In this document: one piece after another, positions 38,751 through 48,524 of the stretch
Numbering within the stretch: position 1 is the first letter of the stretch
How the letters are laid out: each line of letters begins with the position of its first letter
DNA from: Reichenbachiella carrageenanivorans
GTDB lineage: Bacteria > Bacteroidota > Bacteroidia > Cytophagales > Cyclobacteriaceae
Assembly: GCF_025639805.1 (NCBI RefSeq)
Contig: NZ_CP106735.1
Span: forward strand, 4,187,501 to 4,251,500
Direction of reading: 5' to 3'
Length of the DNA: 64,000 bases
Made by a program: the position numbers and the translations under genes
Notes under the pieces: generated by a model
What the model saw: the letters and a program-made list of their open reading frames with translations, nothing else
What the model was told of the DNA's origin: nothing
Database searches by the model: none

Positions 38751-41700
38751 TTACTTTTTAGGGGTCAATAGTACTTCTGCGCTCAATCCATCTCTACACT
38801 CGAACTCGATCACTGTTTCCGACCTATTGGTACTCAATACTTTTACTTCTTTTATTTCAGCAGTTTCTATCCATTTGGTTTGCTCAGCTATAGCCCATGA
38901 GCCTCTCAGCGTGAGCCGAACAGTATGCGGGCGACTAGGCCAAAAGAACCACTCATGCTCATAGATAGACAGCTCTACTCTGGAACCATCAGGCAGGCGA
39001 TCATCCTGTCCTTCGTAGATATTGAGATCTGGATCGGCCACGGATAGCCTGAGTAGATTGCCTTCCGACTCAGTGATAAAGGTCGAAGACTTATTTACTG
39101 CTTTGACGGTTCCTTTTTTGAAACCCAATCCTGATGGAGCATAGACCGCATAGGCTGTAGACTGCCCCTTGGCCCAGTGAACAACATGCGCATTTTCATC
39201 ACTTTGCAAAACGCTAAATGGCGGCGTCTTCTCATTCATCTCAGTAGCAAATGTCTCCATTTTAGCTGGTGTAGCATCGGCCATCACGATGTATTGATAA
39301 GACGCTTGATCTGGCGCTGAGCCATGGTTGATATAAGCAGATACAAAATCTCCACTCAGCTCTTTCTTACCTATAGCATCAGGATTGGTCTGTGTGTTTC
39401 TATAAAACTGAATCCCCTTTTTCATCATCTCACCAGAAAGAAAATACCCTGATCCTCTACTATCGATTGCCCAAAATGATTGATTTCCAATCATTTGTTT
39501 TTCTATAGGAAAATCGGACAGACTCCCCTCCGAAGTAGCAGTAGGTAGACTGGTATCTACCAGTGCTGTTTGAAACAGGGTGGTTTCTACATCATGTGCT
39601 GTCAAGCCACTGGTAATATCACTTCCTATACAAACGACATATTCCCCGAAAAAGAAATAAGATTTTTTTCCTGTAAAGGACTCTAAACCAAACTTATCAT
39701 GTCCTTTGAACTGAAAGGCGTACAAACCTAATCCAGTAGTAGACGAAACCCCACCGCTAAAGGCTTGATCGCTCAATAAGTACTCTCCTCCTTCGTCTCT
39801 TACCTGCCCTGGGTTGGTCTCCATCTGATCATAAGGCAAACGAACAGTCGTACTGCCTGGCCACCTGTGCCAATCAAACCCTGGCACCCAAGTAGTACCA
39901 TCAGACGGGGTAGAACTATCTAAACTGCTCGGGTAAGCAATATCTAAATAACCATGGGCTATGTACAATGGATAGGCAAAAAAAGAAGATCCCCAACTCT
40001 CGAATGGTATCACGTACTTGCTATGCCCACGAACGGTGATCATCCAATCATTTTGCTGTCGTCTGATACCCACATTGGAATAAGGCAACATCTTGAATCC
40101 TACATATTGAAAATCACTGGTAATTTTATTCCTTCGTTCTATCTTGTCTAGCCAATATTGAAACTCAGGTTTATACGGTTTCTCTTTTCCTATTAACTCT
40201 AAGTATTCTGACTCCATCACTTCGTCTCGTGCTGGACTAGCCAGAGCCATCAAAGCTGGTATAATGTAAAACTGTTCGTTTAACTCATAAATACTGAAAC
40301 GTATGGAAGCAAAAGCCTTGGGGGCTTCGCGTTTTTCAGTACCAAATAAACCTAAATAGAGTGTCTCTACAACATTACTCATTCGATCATAGGCAGGCTG
40401 AGTAGCTGAAAATGACGTAGATGACAACATATACAGAGTAGCTACCGTACCAAAAACTGCACGCCCGCCATACCCGTAGGCATGTCCTGCATGATGAAAA
40501 ACAGTACCGTCTGGTTTGAAAGTTTCGTCTAGTGCATGAGCATATGCTGTAGTGATATTTGAAAAATAGGACGAAAAATGTTTTAAGTCTCTGGCTTTTT
40601 CTGGGGAATCCTCCATCAATAATGCTGTAGTAAGCCGCTGACTCAAAAGCCCTTGCGATTCATCAGCATTGATACCCGTTCTGCCTTCGAAGCCATAAAC
40701 ATATGCTTCGTTGTACACCTGATTGAAGCTATAAAACCACTTACATATTTCAATGGCTTTGTTGAGCTTATCATGCTTGAGTAATACCTCTTTCATCAGA
40801 AACATGGCTGGTGCATAAGCACGTATGCAATAAGAATAATGATGCATCCAACCCAACCCTGCTCCTGTATCGAAGCCTTGGTCTATTCCGTAATCGAACA
40901 GGTCGATAAACATGCTTTCGAGTTCTTTTTTAGATGTCTCCGAATTAGTCCAGCGGTAGGCTTTTGCCAAATCCCCCATGAGGGCATCAAATTTGGTTTT
41001 CCAAATCATCACCCCTTCCAATAGCTCCTTGTTCGACATATCCATTTCGTTGAAATGGTCTGTCATGATGTGCGATTTAACCAAAGGTCTACCATAAATC
41101 TGATCACCTGATCTGGTAATCTCAAAAGCCTCGAACCGCTTGCGAATACCTGCTATTTTTTGTTCGTTCCATTTTTGCTGCTCGTAGGCGGGCAACCAAA
41201 ATTCCAAGGCTTGCGCTTCCAACGTTCTGAAATCCGCCACTACTTCATCAGTCAAAGGCTCTAGGGGAAACGTAGGCCTATACTTACTGTATTCGTACAA
41301 AAGATGTGGGTACTGCGACACCAGTCTAGGATGCATATCTATTTCTGGCAATTGAGGATTGGGGTTGACTGTACGAGGATTCATGGGTACAGATAGCCCC
41401 ATCACATCTAAATAAAAAGTACCACTACCTGTAGCAGGTGCATTGATAGTCAATCTGGTCATGTCCTCTCTTGGTACGCCACGCATGTCTCCTCTGTCGT
41501 AGCCTACTACTACCGTGCGCCATCCTTTAAAATTGAGATTATAATCAAATTCACAATCCACCTCATCTCCTCTTCCAAACTGGAATCGAATGCGCTGATT
41601 GCTCGCCTTGTCGTTGTATATCCATAGAAAAAAACCTCTTGGAGGTGCTAAAACTGGGTTTTTCTCACTCCCTCCGTGGCCATTGCTAAGCTTACTCAAG

Positions 41701-41981
41701 TCTGTGACCAATCGCTGTTTTTGATATCCTATGGGTGTATCGAAAGTCAAAACGGCATTGCCCGACCAATCCCACTTCAAGGATTTTTCGCCATATTTCA
41801 TCCGCAGGGTGTCTATACTTATGCGCCCCCCTGTAGACTCAAGCCCTGCAGGTATGCCTTCTTCAAAACTCTCCATCACTCGGACAGGTGTCTGCACATC
41901 CTGACCATGAGCTGATAGGCATACACCTAGTACAATGGCTACTAATAATTTAACTTTCTTCCCCACTTTCAATACACTCAT
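38751..41981 (-). CDS. Polysaccharide lyase family 8 (chondroitinase ABC-like)
   Basis: 1076 residues with a signal peptide (VCLSAHGQ). The order fits PL8 ABC-type lyases: an N-terminal jelly-roll (VMESFEEGIPAGLES ... FYLDVMGLS, about 30-205), a helical catalytic toroid (about 235-580), then two C-terminal beta-sandwich domains. The catalytic His and Tyr are seen as His497 and Tyr504 in FHHAGHAYGYGGRA, with the same spacing of seven as in chondroitinase ABC. These enzymes cleave uronate-containing glycans by beta-elimination, leaving a 4,5-unsaturated uronate. The exact substrate is not readable. It lies between the sulfatase (2-bp gap) and the clan-A-like glycosidase in the operon. Confidence 0.88.
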   Translation of the reverse strand: MSVLKVGKKVKLLVAIVLGVCLSAHGQDVQTPVRVMESFEEGIPAGLESTGGRISIDTLRMKYGEKSLKWDWSGNAVLTFDTPIGYQKQRLVTDLSKLSNGHGGSEKNPVLAPPRGFFLWIYNDKASNQRIRFQFGRGDEVDCEFDYNLNFKGWRTVVVGYDRGDMRGVPREDMTRLTINAPATGSGTFYLDVMGLSVPMNPRTVNPNPQLPEIDMHPRLVSQYPHLLYEYSKYRPTFPLEPLTDEVVADFRTLEAQALEFWLPAYEQQKWNEQKIAGIRKRFEAFEITRSGDQIYGRPLVKSHIMTDHFNEMDMSNKELLEGVMIWKTKFDALMGDLAKAYRWTNSETSKKELESMFIDLFDYGIDQGFDTGAGLGWMHHYSYCIRAYAPAMFLMKEVLLKHDKLNKAIEICKWFYSFNQVYNEAYVYGFEGRTGINADESQGLLSQRLTTALLMEDSPEKARDLKHFSSYFSNITTAYAHALDETFKPDGTVFHHAGHAYGYGGRAVFGTVATLYMLSSTSFSATQPAYDRMSNVVETLYLGLFGTEKREAPKAFASIRFSIYELNEQFYIIPALMALASPARDEVMESEYLELIGKEKPYKPEFQYWLDKIERRNKITSDFQYVGFKMLPYSNVGIRRQQNDWMITVRGHSKYVIPFESWGSSFFAYPLYIAHGYLDIAYPSSLDSSTPSDGTTWVPGFDWHRWPGSTTVRLPYDQMETNPGQVRDEGGEYLLSDQAFSGGVSSTTGLGLYAFQFKGHDKFGLESFTGKKSYFFFGEYVVCIGSDITSGLTAHDVETTLFQTALVDTSLPTATSEGSLSDFPIEKQMIGNQSFWAIDSRGSGYFLSGEMMKKGIQFYRNTQTNPDAIGKKELSGDFVSAYINHGSAPDQASYQYIVMADATPAKMETFATEMNEKTPPFSVLQSDENAHVVHWAKGQSTAYAVYAPSGLGFKKGTVKAVNKSSTFITESEGNLLRLSVADPDLNIYEGQDDRLPDGSRVELSIYEHEWFFWPSRPHTVRLTLRGSWAIAEQTKWIETAEIKEVKVLSTNRSETVIEFECRDGLSAEVLLTPKK

Positions 41982-41983
41982 TA

Positions 41984-43525
41984 TTAATTATAATTTAAAA
42001 AATTGGACGCTACTTTTTCTTGATACCACCTGTCGTTGGTCTGTTTCAATAGACGCTCAAGCGAAGATTTCAATTCACCCCCCACAGTACTGTTTAGTTG
42101 TTCAAAAGCTATTTTCTCCAGTTGATTGGGATCCTTTTTATTGTCATAACAATAAATTTCGGATGCTTGATTTTTGTCTTCTCTAACTACAAAAGTATAA
42201 TCGCCCGTGAAGACTCCACGTGTTTTATAATTCATAATGAGAACGGCTTTGGGTTTTTTGTTTTCATTTTCTTCTGGTTTTTTAATGACATCCGCATAGT
42301 TTGTACCTTGTACCTCTGCAGGGATTCGGTTTTCCATACCTGCTAAAGCTACTAACGTGGGCAAGACATCTGGTGCGCCCATAATGAGGTCTTCTACCCG
42401 GTGCTTGAGTTTGTCTCCCCATTTCACCACAAATGGAATATTGAGCGATTCGTTTTCTGGTACATTTTTGCCACGCTTGCCATGGCTACCGAGCATTTCT
42501 CCATGGTCAGATGAAAAAACGATGATGGTATTGTCGGCTATGCCCATAGCCTCTAGCTTGTCCAATACAAGACCTATATAGTAATCTACAGCACTCACAT
42601 TGGCAAAGTAATAAGGGGCATACTGCCCTATTTCATGATCTGCATTTTCATGCGTAAGCAGTCTATCCAGATCGACCTCACCATTGTCAGTGTACTGATC
42701 AAAATACTCCATTTTGGTACTTTCCTCTGTCCATGGATTGTGAGGAGGATTAAGCGACCAAATCATAAAGAAAGGCTTTTCTGTATCTCTCTGTTTGTGT
42801 GTATTGTCTAGGTAATTGATAATATTTTCTGATTCAAACTCCGCAGAGAACCGTTTGGGGTAGAATAGTTCTCCGTCTTTTTTCCCACCGATGATTTTAG
42901 GGTCACTAGCATAGACCAACGGATCGAAGTGTACGTCCTTGAGTACCTGACAGAAATAGTCAATACTGTGACGGTCTGGCCCTTGAGGGATGTAGGTATC
43001 ATATCGGTTGATATACTCCCCACCAGGAGGGTCTGTAGTGCCATGATAAGTACCATTAGCATCAAAAAGTGGTTCATTTTTCAACCAATGGCATTTGCCA
43101 AAATAGGATACATTGTACCCTCCTTGGGCAAACACATCTGTAATCGCTGTCACGTCAGATCTCAAGGAAGACTCCCTGTCCATCCGACAATTGTTGGTCG
43201 CCCCATTGGTATCTGGATACATGCCTGAAAGCATCATGGCACGATATGGACTACAAAGCGGAAAATTGCTTACTGCCTGACTAAATACGACCCCTTCTGC
43301 GGCCATTTTATCCAATGCAGGTGTGTTTACTGGGTCTGGATTGCCTTGCAAGTGCTGGTCATAGCCAGGCTGTGACCAGATGCCAAGACTGGAGTTTCTA
43401 AACTGGTCTGGAAATATAAAAATCACATTTGGCTGCTGCTCTTCTACAGCTGATTTTTGAGACCCACAACCCGACAGGGCGACTATCAGCACATAGGCTA
43501 TAGTCAACAAATTAGCTTTCTTCAT
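41984..43525 (-). CDS. S1-family arylsulfatase lipoprotein
   Basis: 513 residues with a lipoprotein signal (ALSGCGSQ). The sulfatase signature C-x-P-x-R is present (LCSPYRAMMLSG, Cys91), so the Cys is expected to be matured to formylglycine by an anaerobic or FGE-type enzyme encoded elsewhere. Other sulfatase elements are NVIFIFPDQ at the N-terminus, VSYFGKCHW and VFSSDHGEMLGSHGKRGK. It would remove sulfate esters from the polysaccharide in the periplasm. Its presence next to PL8 is the main evidence that the target is sulfated. It lies 2 bp before the PL8 gene. Confidence 0.92.
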   Translation of the reverse strand: MKKANLLTIAYVLIVALSGCGSQKSAVEEQQPNVIFIFPDQFRNSSLGIWSQPGYDQHLQGNPDPVNTPALDKMAAEGVVFSQAVSNFPLCSPYRAMMLSGMYPDTNGATNNCRMDRESSLRSDVTAITDVFAQGGYNVSYFGKCHWLKNEPLFDANGTYHGTTDPPGGEYINRYDTYIPQGPDRHSIDYFCQVLKDVHFDPLVYASDPKIIGGKKDGELFYPKRFSAEFESENIINYLDNTHKQRDTEKPFFMIWSLNPPHNPWTEESTKMEYFDQYTDNGEVDLDRLLTHENADHEIGQYAPYYFANVSAVDYYIGLVLDKLEAMGIADNTIIVFSSDHGEMLGSHGKRGKNVPENESLNIPFVVKWGDKLKHRVEDLIMGAPDVLPTLVALAGMENRIPAEVQGTNYADVIKKPEENENKKPKAVLIMNYKTRGVFTGDYTFVVREDKNQASEIYCYDNKKDPNQLEKIAFEQLNSTVGGELKSSLERLLKQTNDRWYQEKVASNFLNYN

Positions 43526-43568
43526 AACTGATTGATCTATCTTTTTTTATTTTTTTCAAGACTCATTT

Positions 43569-46500
43569 CTATAATATTCGATGTAGTTGGTACGAACTAT
43601 TGTTATTGGCCGTGAGTACCGATCGTCCACCATCTGCAGTACGAATCAAATGCAAGCTTCTCACATCTTGATCTAGCTTCCACCCGGTCTGGCTATAAGG
43701 TAAACGCTGCAATCTACCATTGGGGCTACCCATCAGTACTTCTCCATTACCAGCATCCATTCGGGTAGTTTCTATTTCCATCATGTAATTATTGCCAGCG
43801 AGTATCAGATCCTTGTGCCCATCCTCATTGAGATCTGCGACCAGAATGCTGTTGATAGGGAAAGCCTGACAGTGATTGGTAAACGGCTCAAAATCAAACC
43901 CATTCCCTTGATTTCTAAATATCCCAGATCTAAATTCTACTGCTTGATAATGAATGGCTGTTTGGATACCTGCCCCCACGATTTCGTCGAAATCTCTATG
44001 GGCAAAATCACTATAAGAAGTGATAGATCTTGCCAGCTGCGGTAGTTGCTGTGTAGAGCAATTCTTGCCCCGAACGGGGACTTGCCTGTCTTTGTAGTAT
44101 TTTACTAAAAACACATCTTCTGTACCACTTTGATCAAAATCATTAGCATACACATGGTAGGGTTTGTCTATAGCGGCGTGATGCTTGCTGTTGAGTCCCA
44201 GGTTGCCTGTCACTATATCCAGATCTCCATCTTGATCTATGTCGTCTACGACCAGTTGATTCCACCAGCCTACTTGCTGTGCTAAATTTTCATACGATGT
44301 ACTCCTTCTCAATTTCCCTTGGGTATTAACCAAGACTTCGATGCCCATCCACTCCCCTGCTAAAATCAGATCATCGGTTCCATTTTGATCAATGTCTGCC
44401 CATTGAGCACTTGTGACCATACCTAGGTATGCTAGCTCTGGTGCCAGCTCTACAGTTTTGTCTTTGAACGTTCCTTTTTCATTGATTAGCAAAAAGCTAC
44501 GTGGGGCATGTGGGTATTTGCTAGGGATCAGTCTCCCTCCTACAAACAAATCAATATCCCCATCTTGATCGTAATCTGCTGGCACCACTACACTACCCGA
44601 CTCCACCATAGCAGGCAGTGCCTCTTGCTGACGTAGAAAATTGCCATTTCCGTCGTTTGCATACAGCCTATCCTGCAACGCGGGATGACCGATAGGATAT
44701 TCGTAACTCCCACTGACGACATACAAATCCTGATCCCCATCCTGATCTGCATCAAAAAATACCGCCGCTACGTCTTCGTGTCGCTGGTCGGATTCAAAAT
44801 CAGGTGTGACTATCGGGTGAAACCCATCTTCTGTGCCCATTAATATTTTTCCTGAAAAGGAACGAGATCCTCCCAAATACAGGTCTTCTATCCCATCGCC
44901 ATTGATATCTGAAGTAGCCACAGCAGGTCCCATTTGTGACAATTTGTAGGGCAGCAATACCTGATCGACATAATCGTCGTACAGTATTTCGTCATGTGTT
45001 TCTCCTAATGTTTGCTTGGCAAATAAAGGCTTGGTAGCTGTCTCTGATTTAGGTTCGTTGATGGCAACGGTATAATCTACCGTCAAAAGTTGATTAGGGA
45101 CTACTGATCTAATCGTCTGTGTCTTGCCATCAGGCCAAGTGATTTCGACCTGATGAATCTGATTTGATTTGGAAAACCCAAAATGGAGTGTATTGGATAC
45201 TGAAGATAAAAAACCTCTGCTATTGATCAATTGCCGAACTTGACTGGTCTGATTTTCGAAGGTTACTTTGGCACGCACTCCTATGCCATTGCGGTTGTGA
45301 GCAGGACCTTTGAACTGCAACTTCAAATATTGTCCTAAGCCTAGCTCTATGGCTTCATTTTTTAGAATGGTGGCTTTGTCGTTGATATTGTTGACCACGA
45401 TTTCCAGATCACCGTCATTGTCTAGGTCGGCGTAGATGGCGCCATTGGAAAACGTGCTCAAGGTATCCGCCCAAGTCTGTGTCATGTTTTCAAAGGTCAG
45501 GTCTCCCCTGTTTCTAAACAGGTAGTTGTTCATCTTCTGCTGGGGTAACATCTGGGTATATTCCAAAAATTCTGCGTCGGATGGTTTGCGCCCTCTTTTG
45601 CGTGCAGTCATCCCTATTTGAATATTGGCATCCTGATCTATGACATCACGAAACACGCCATTGGTCACATAGATATCATTGAATCCATCGAGATCAAAAT
45701 CTGCTAATAATGTTGCCCAGCTCCAATCGGTATTGGCCATACCTGCTAGCTGCGCTATTTCACTAAAAGTGCCATCTCCATTGTTTCGCTGGAGCATATT
45801 GTGCATGTATTGATAATGATATCCTTGATCCACCATCTGGTGAAACTTGGCTGGTGAGGTCATCGACATCGTGGTCTTGGCTCTGATATAATCCTCTGGG
45901 TTCATATCCAAAACCATCAGATCCATCTGAGTATCATTATCCAGGTCAGCCATGTCGCTACCCATGCTATAATATGACATATGTTTCACTACTTTTTCTG
46001 CTGCTTCGCTAAAAGTGCCGTCTTGATTGTTGAGAAAAACGAAATCAGGATATTCCAGATCATTGCTCACATATATATCCAACCATCCGTCTTGGTTCAA
46101 ATCACCTACTTGCGCATGGAGGCCAAATCCTCGATCTGGCAGGATACCCGAACTGGCGGACACATCGACATATTGATGGTTTCCTTCATTGCGATAGAGT
46201 TTGTCGCTCCCTTTTAGCGCAATGGTGGCTTGGTCTGTTTTTAGGTCTTCTATGGGGTAGATATTTCTATAATCGGAGGTGACCTCAGGTGAGTTAACAA
46301 GATACATATCTAAGTCTCCGTCCTTGTCATAGTCGAAAAAAGTAGCCATCACGGATCGATTAGCATCGTCTAGGCCATATTCATTCGCTCGTTCGGAAAA
46401 GGTCAAATCGCCATTGTTGATATAAAGCAAATTGGTATACAGGTCTTCGTCTGGCAGCCAACCAGCTCTGCAGATATAGATATCCAAAAATCCATCTTGA

Positions 46501-46889
46501 TTGACATCTACGATTGTGACTCCTGCATCAAATCCATCGGCATGCGTTATGCCTGTGGTCTGACTGATATTTTTAAATTTTAAATTTCCTTGGTTTAGGT
46601 ATAGTTGATCGGCTTGAGTGTTGGACACGAAGAAAAGATCCTCTAGTCCGTCGTTGTTGAAATCGGCACTGGCTACGCCTCCACCCATGTAGGCATAGAT
46701 GTATTGATAATAGTGATAGTCTTCAGATTCAATGATGGGGTTTACAAAATTCACTGAAGTGCTACTGGAAGGTAAATAGGTAAAAAGCTGTGGTTTAGAC
46801 TCCTTATGAGTTGTAGGGTCGCAGCTCATCAGCACGCTCATATACCATAAGGCCATAAGTAGATTAAATACGTTTTTCTTTCCCGTCAT
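43569..46889 (-). CDS. FG-GAP/VCBS-repeat lipoprotein with ASPIC/UnbV domain (CRTAC1-like)
   Basis: 1106 residues, with a lipoprotein signal (SVLMSCDPTT). Many FG-GAP/VCBS propeller repeats with calcium-binding DxDxDG-like loops are seen (ADFNNDGLEDLFF, VDVNQDGFLDIYI, DLDNDGDLEIVV, DYDQDGDIDLFVGG), with an ASPIC/UnbV domain near residues 530-600 (NRNGIGVRAKVTF ... VEITWPDGKTQ). Such proteins lie directly after susCD in many marine Bacteroidetes loci and may bind polysaccharide at the surface; function is not established. It starts 92 bp after susD, across a hairpin. Confidence 0.87.
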   Translation of the reverse strand: MTGKKNVFNLLMALWYMSVLMSCDPTTHKESKPQLFTYLPSSSTSVNFVNPIIESEDYHYYQYIYAYMGGGVASADFNNDGLEDLFFVSNTQADQLYLNQGNLKFKNISQTTGITHADGFDAGVTIVDVNQDGFLDIYICRAGWLPDEDLYTNLLYINNGDLTFSERANEYGLDDANRSVMATFFDYDKDGDLDMYLVNSPEVTSDYRNIYPIEDLKTDQATIALKGSDKLYRNEGNHQYVDVSASSGILPDRGFGLHAQVGDLNQDGWLDIYVSNDLEYPDFVFLNNQDGTFSEAAEKVVKHMSYYSMGSDMADLDNDTQMDLMVLDMNPEDYIRAKTTMSMTSPAKFHQMVDQGYHYQYMHNMLQRNNGDGTFSEIAQLAGMANTDWSWATLLADFDLDGFNDIYVTNGVFRDVIDQDANIQIGMTARKRGRKPSDAEFLEYTQMLPQQKMNNYLFRNRGDLTFENMTQTWADTLSTFSNGAIYADLDNDGDLEIVVNNINDKATILKNEAIELGLGQYLKLQFKGPAHNRNGIGVRAKVTFENQTSQVRQLINSRGFLSSVSNTLHFGFSKSNQIHQVEITWPDGKTQTIRSVVPNQLLTVDYTVAINEPKSETATKPLFAKQTLGETHDEILYDDYVDQVLLPYKLSQMGPAVATSDINGDGIEDLYLGGSRSFSGKILMGTEDGFHPIVTPDFESDQRHEDVAAVFFDADQDGDQDLYVVSGSYEYPIGHPALQDRLYANDGNGNFLRQQEALPAMVESGSVVVPADYDQDGDIDLFVGGRLIPSKYPHAPRSFLLINEKGTFKDKTVELAPELAYLGMVTSAQWADIDQNGTDDLILAGEWMGIEVLVNTQGKLRRSTSYENLAQQVGWWNQLVVDDIDQDGDLDIVTGNLGLNSKHHAAIDKPYHVYANDFDQSGTEDVFLVKYYKDRQVPVRGKNCSTQQLPQLARSITSYSDFAHRDFDEIVGAGIQTAIHYQAVEFRSGIFRNQGNGFDFEPFTNHCQAFPINSILVADLNEDGHKDLILAGNNYMMEIETTRMDAGNGEVLMGSPNGRLQRLPYSQTGWKLDQDVRSLHLIRTADGGRSVLTANNNSSYQLHRIL

Positions 46890-46928
46890 TTACTTTCCGC
46901 TTCTGTTCTTTATTCTTAGATTGATAAG

Positions 46929-46963
46929 ACACCCCGTCTAAGCCTGAGGCCTAGCCGGGGTGT
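46929..46963 (-). promoter_or_regulatory. Hairpin after susD
   Basis: ACACCCCG (46929-46936) pairs with CGGGGTGT (46956-46963), with an inner CTAAGCC/GGCCTAG stem. No T-run follows on the minus strand, so it is more likely an mRNA-stabilising or partial attenuation hairpin between susD and the genes behind it. A TTTTT run lies on the plus strand. Confidence 0.55.
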
Positions 46964-46981
46964 ACATTTTTATACTAATGA

Positions 46982-48511
46982 CTATTTTGAATCTGCCAAA
47001 TGAGGAGCTTTATCTATTTCTTCTTGTGGTATAGGAGCGAAATAGTTGTCTAAGCCTAGGCTTCCTACGATAGCGTTCGATTCGAGCGGCGACCTGTCTG
47101 ACAATGCCGTCTGAACTTGCTCCATTCTCACTAGATCGTACCATCTTTCGAACTCTCCTGCTAATTCCCATTTACGCTCAGTAAATGCCAAATCAGCTAA
47201 GTTTCCATCCGCAGCAGTCAGATCATCTGGGTATGTAGACGTATATGGCAGGTGGCCTAGCGCACGTCTTCTTACCTGATTGAGGGCGTCCCAAGCAGCG
47301 GCATCATTAGCACCTGCTCTCCCTGTAGCTTCAGCATAAATCAATAGCACTTCAGCATATCTCATAAAGTAGCGATTTACATTGGTGGTTGTATTTCTAC
47401 TCCATGCAGGTATTTCAGACTCCAGTCCTGTCACCTTTACGATCATCGGTTGTTGTAATTCTTGGAAAGAAGTATAGTGCAAAGAAGAGCCATCCTTCAA
47501 TGTAAGAGATTCTTTGAAAGTAGCGTCTTTGCGAGGACCTGCAGGCATATCATTCATAAACTTGATTTCTGCGAATGTTTCGTTCCACCCTTGTGCATTT
47601 ATAGGGTATCCTACTCTTCCTACTGCTCTATTGCTAAACTGATCATCGCAAGGCTGACAGAATACCAGTGTAAAAACGCCTTCTGTATTGAATCTATTTG
47701 CATCCTCCTGTGACCAGAGAGAAAGCATATCATCTACCATCATAAAGTCATGTGCACTCGCATTGTCAATCACAGACTTAGCCGTACTAGCCGCTAAGGC
47801 ATATTTCGAATTGTCCTTTAAGGGATAACCACCCCAGTACAGATACAACCTAGACAAAAATGCATTTGCTGTGCCTTTGTTTGCTCTGGCTCCTACTCCT
47901 ACAGATTCGGGATGCAAGTCTGGTAATAAAGCAGCTGCTTGTTTGAAGTCAGATTCAATATGCATATAAACATCTTCAATTTCTGACAATCCTAAATTCA
48001 AGTCAGGAAGTGCACTTAAGCTCAGAGGTACCTTGCCAAAGGTTCTAGTCAAGAACATATAAAGCATCCCACGCATAAAATACGCTTCTCCTATTCGGAC
48101 ATTAATCTCATCTAGATCTCCCCCTACGATGGCATCTTTTTGTTCGATGATATTGTTTAGTGCCCTGATAGGCTCATAATATCCATTCCAACTATCATTT
48201 AATCGTTCGGTAGTAGGAATTACGTTTCGCTGATCAAAAGCTCTGAACCCAGCTTTATTTCTACCGGGGTGAGTAGTGATGTCATCACCTCCATACCCTG
48301 CAATGTAAAAAGTACTTGCATTAGCATAATTCTGAATAGATCTATATACCCCTACAATGGCTGCATCTAGTGCCTCTGGTGAGGTCATTACCTCTGGCGA
48401 CAATAATGCTTCTGTTGGGTCTTCATCTAGGTCTACACAACCATACGATACAGCCAACAATGCGACTAATGCCAAATATTTTACTCCTATTTTTTTATAT
48501 ATACTTATCAT
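46982..48511 (-). CDS. susD: SusD/RagB-family outer-membrane glycan-binding lipoprotein
   Basis: 509 residues from the ATG at 48511; an upstream TTG at 48535 would overlap susC. A lipoprotein signal (AVSYGCVDLDED) is followed by the helical TPR-like SusD fold (SPEALDAAIVGVYRSIQNY, LNNIIEQKDAI, AYFMRGMLYMFLTRTFG) and the typical C-terminus (FTERKWELAGEFERWYDLVR). SusD lipoproteins form the lid on the SusC transporter and deliver oligosaccharides. The gene starts 13 bp after susC. Confidence 0.95.
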   Translation of the reverse strand: MISIYKKIGVKYLALVALLAVSYGCVDLDEDPTEALLSPEVMTSPEALDAAIVGVYRSIQNYANASTFYIAGYGGDDITTHPGRNKAGFRAFDQRNVIPTTERLNDSWNGYYEPIRALNNIIEQKDAIVGGDLDEINVRIGEAYFMRGMLYMFLTRTFGKVPLSLSALPDLNLGLSEIEDVYMHIESDFKQAAALLPDLHPESVGVGARANKGTANAFLSRLYLYWGGYPLKDNSKYALAASTAKSVIDNASAHDFMMVDDMLSLWSQEDANRFNTEGVFTLVFCQPCDDQFSNRAVGRVGYPINAQGWNETFAEIKFMNDMPAGPRKDATFKESLTLKDGSSLHYTSFQELQQPMIVKVTGLESEIPAWSRNTTTNVNRYFMRYAEVLLIYAEATGRAGANDAAAWDALNQVRRRALGHLPYTSTYPDDLTAADGNLADLAFTERKWELAGEFERWYDLVRMEQVQTALSDRSPLESNAIVGSLGLDNYFAPIPQEEIDKAPHLADSK

Positions 48512-48524
48512 GATGATTCTTTTT

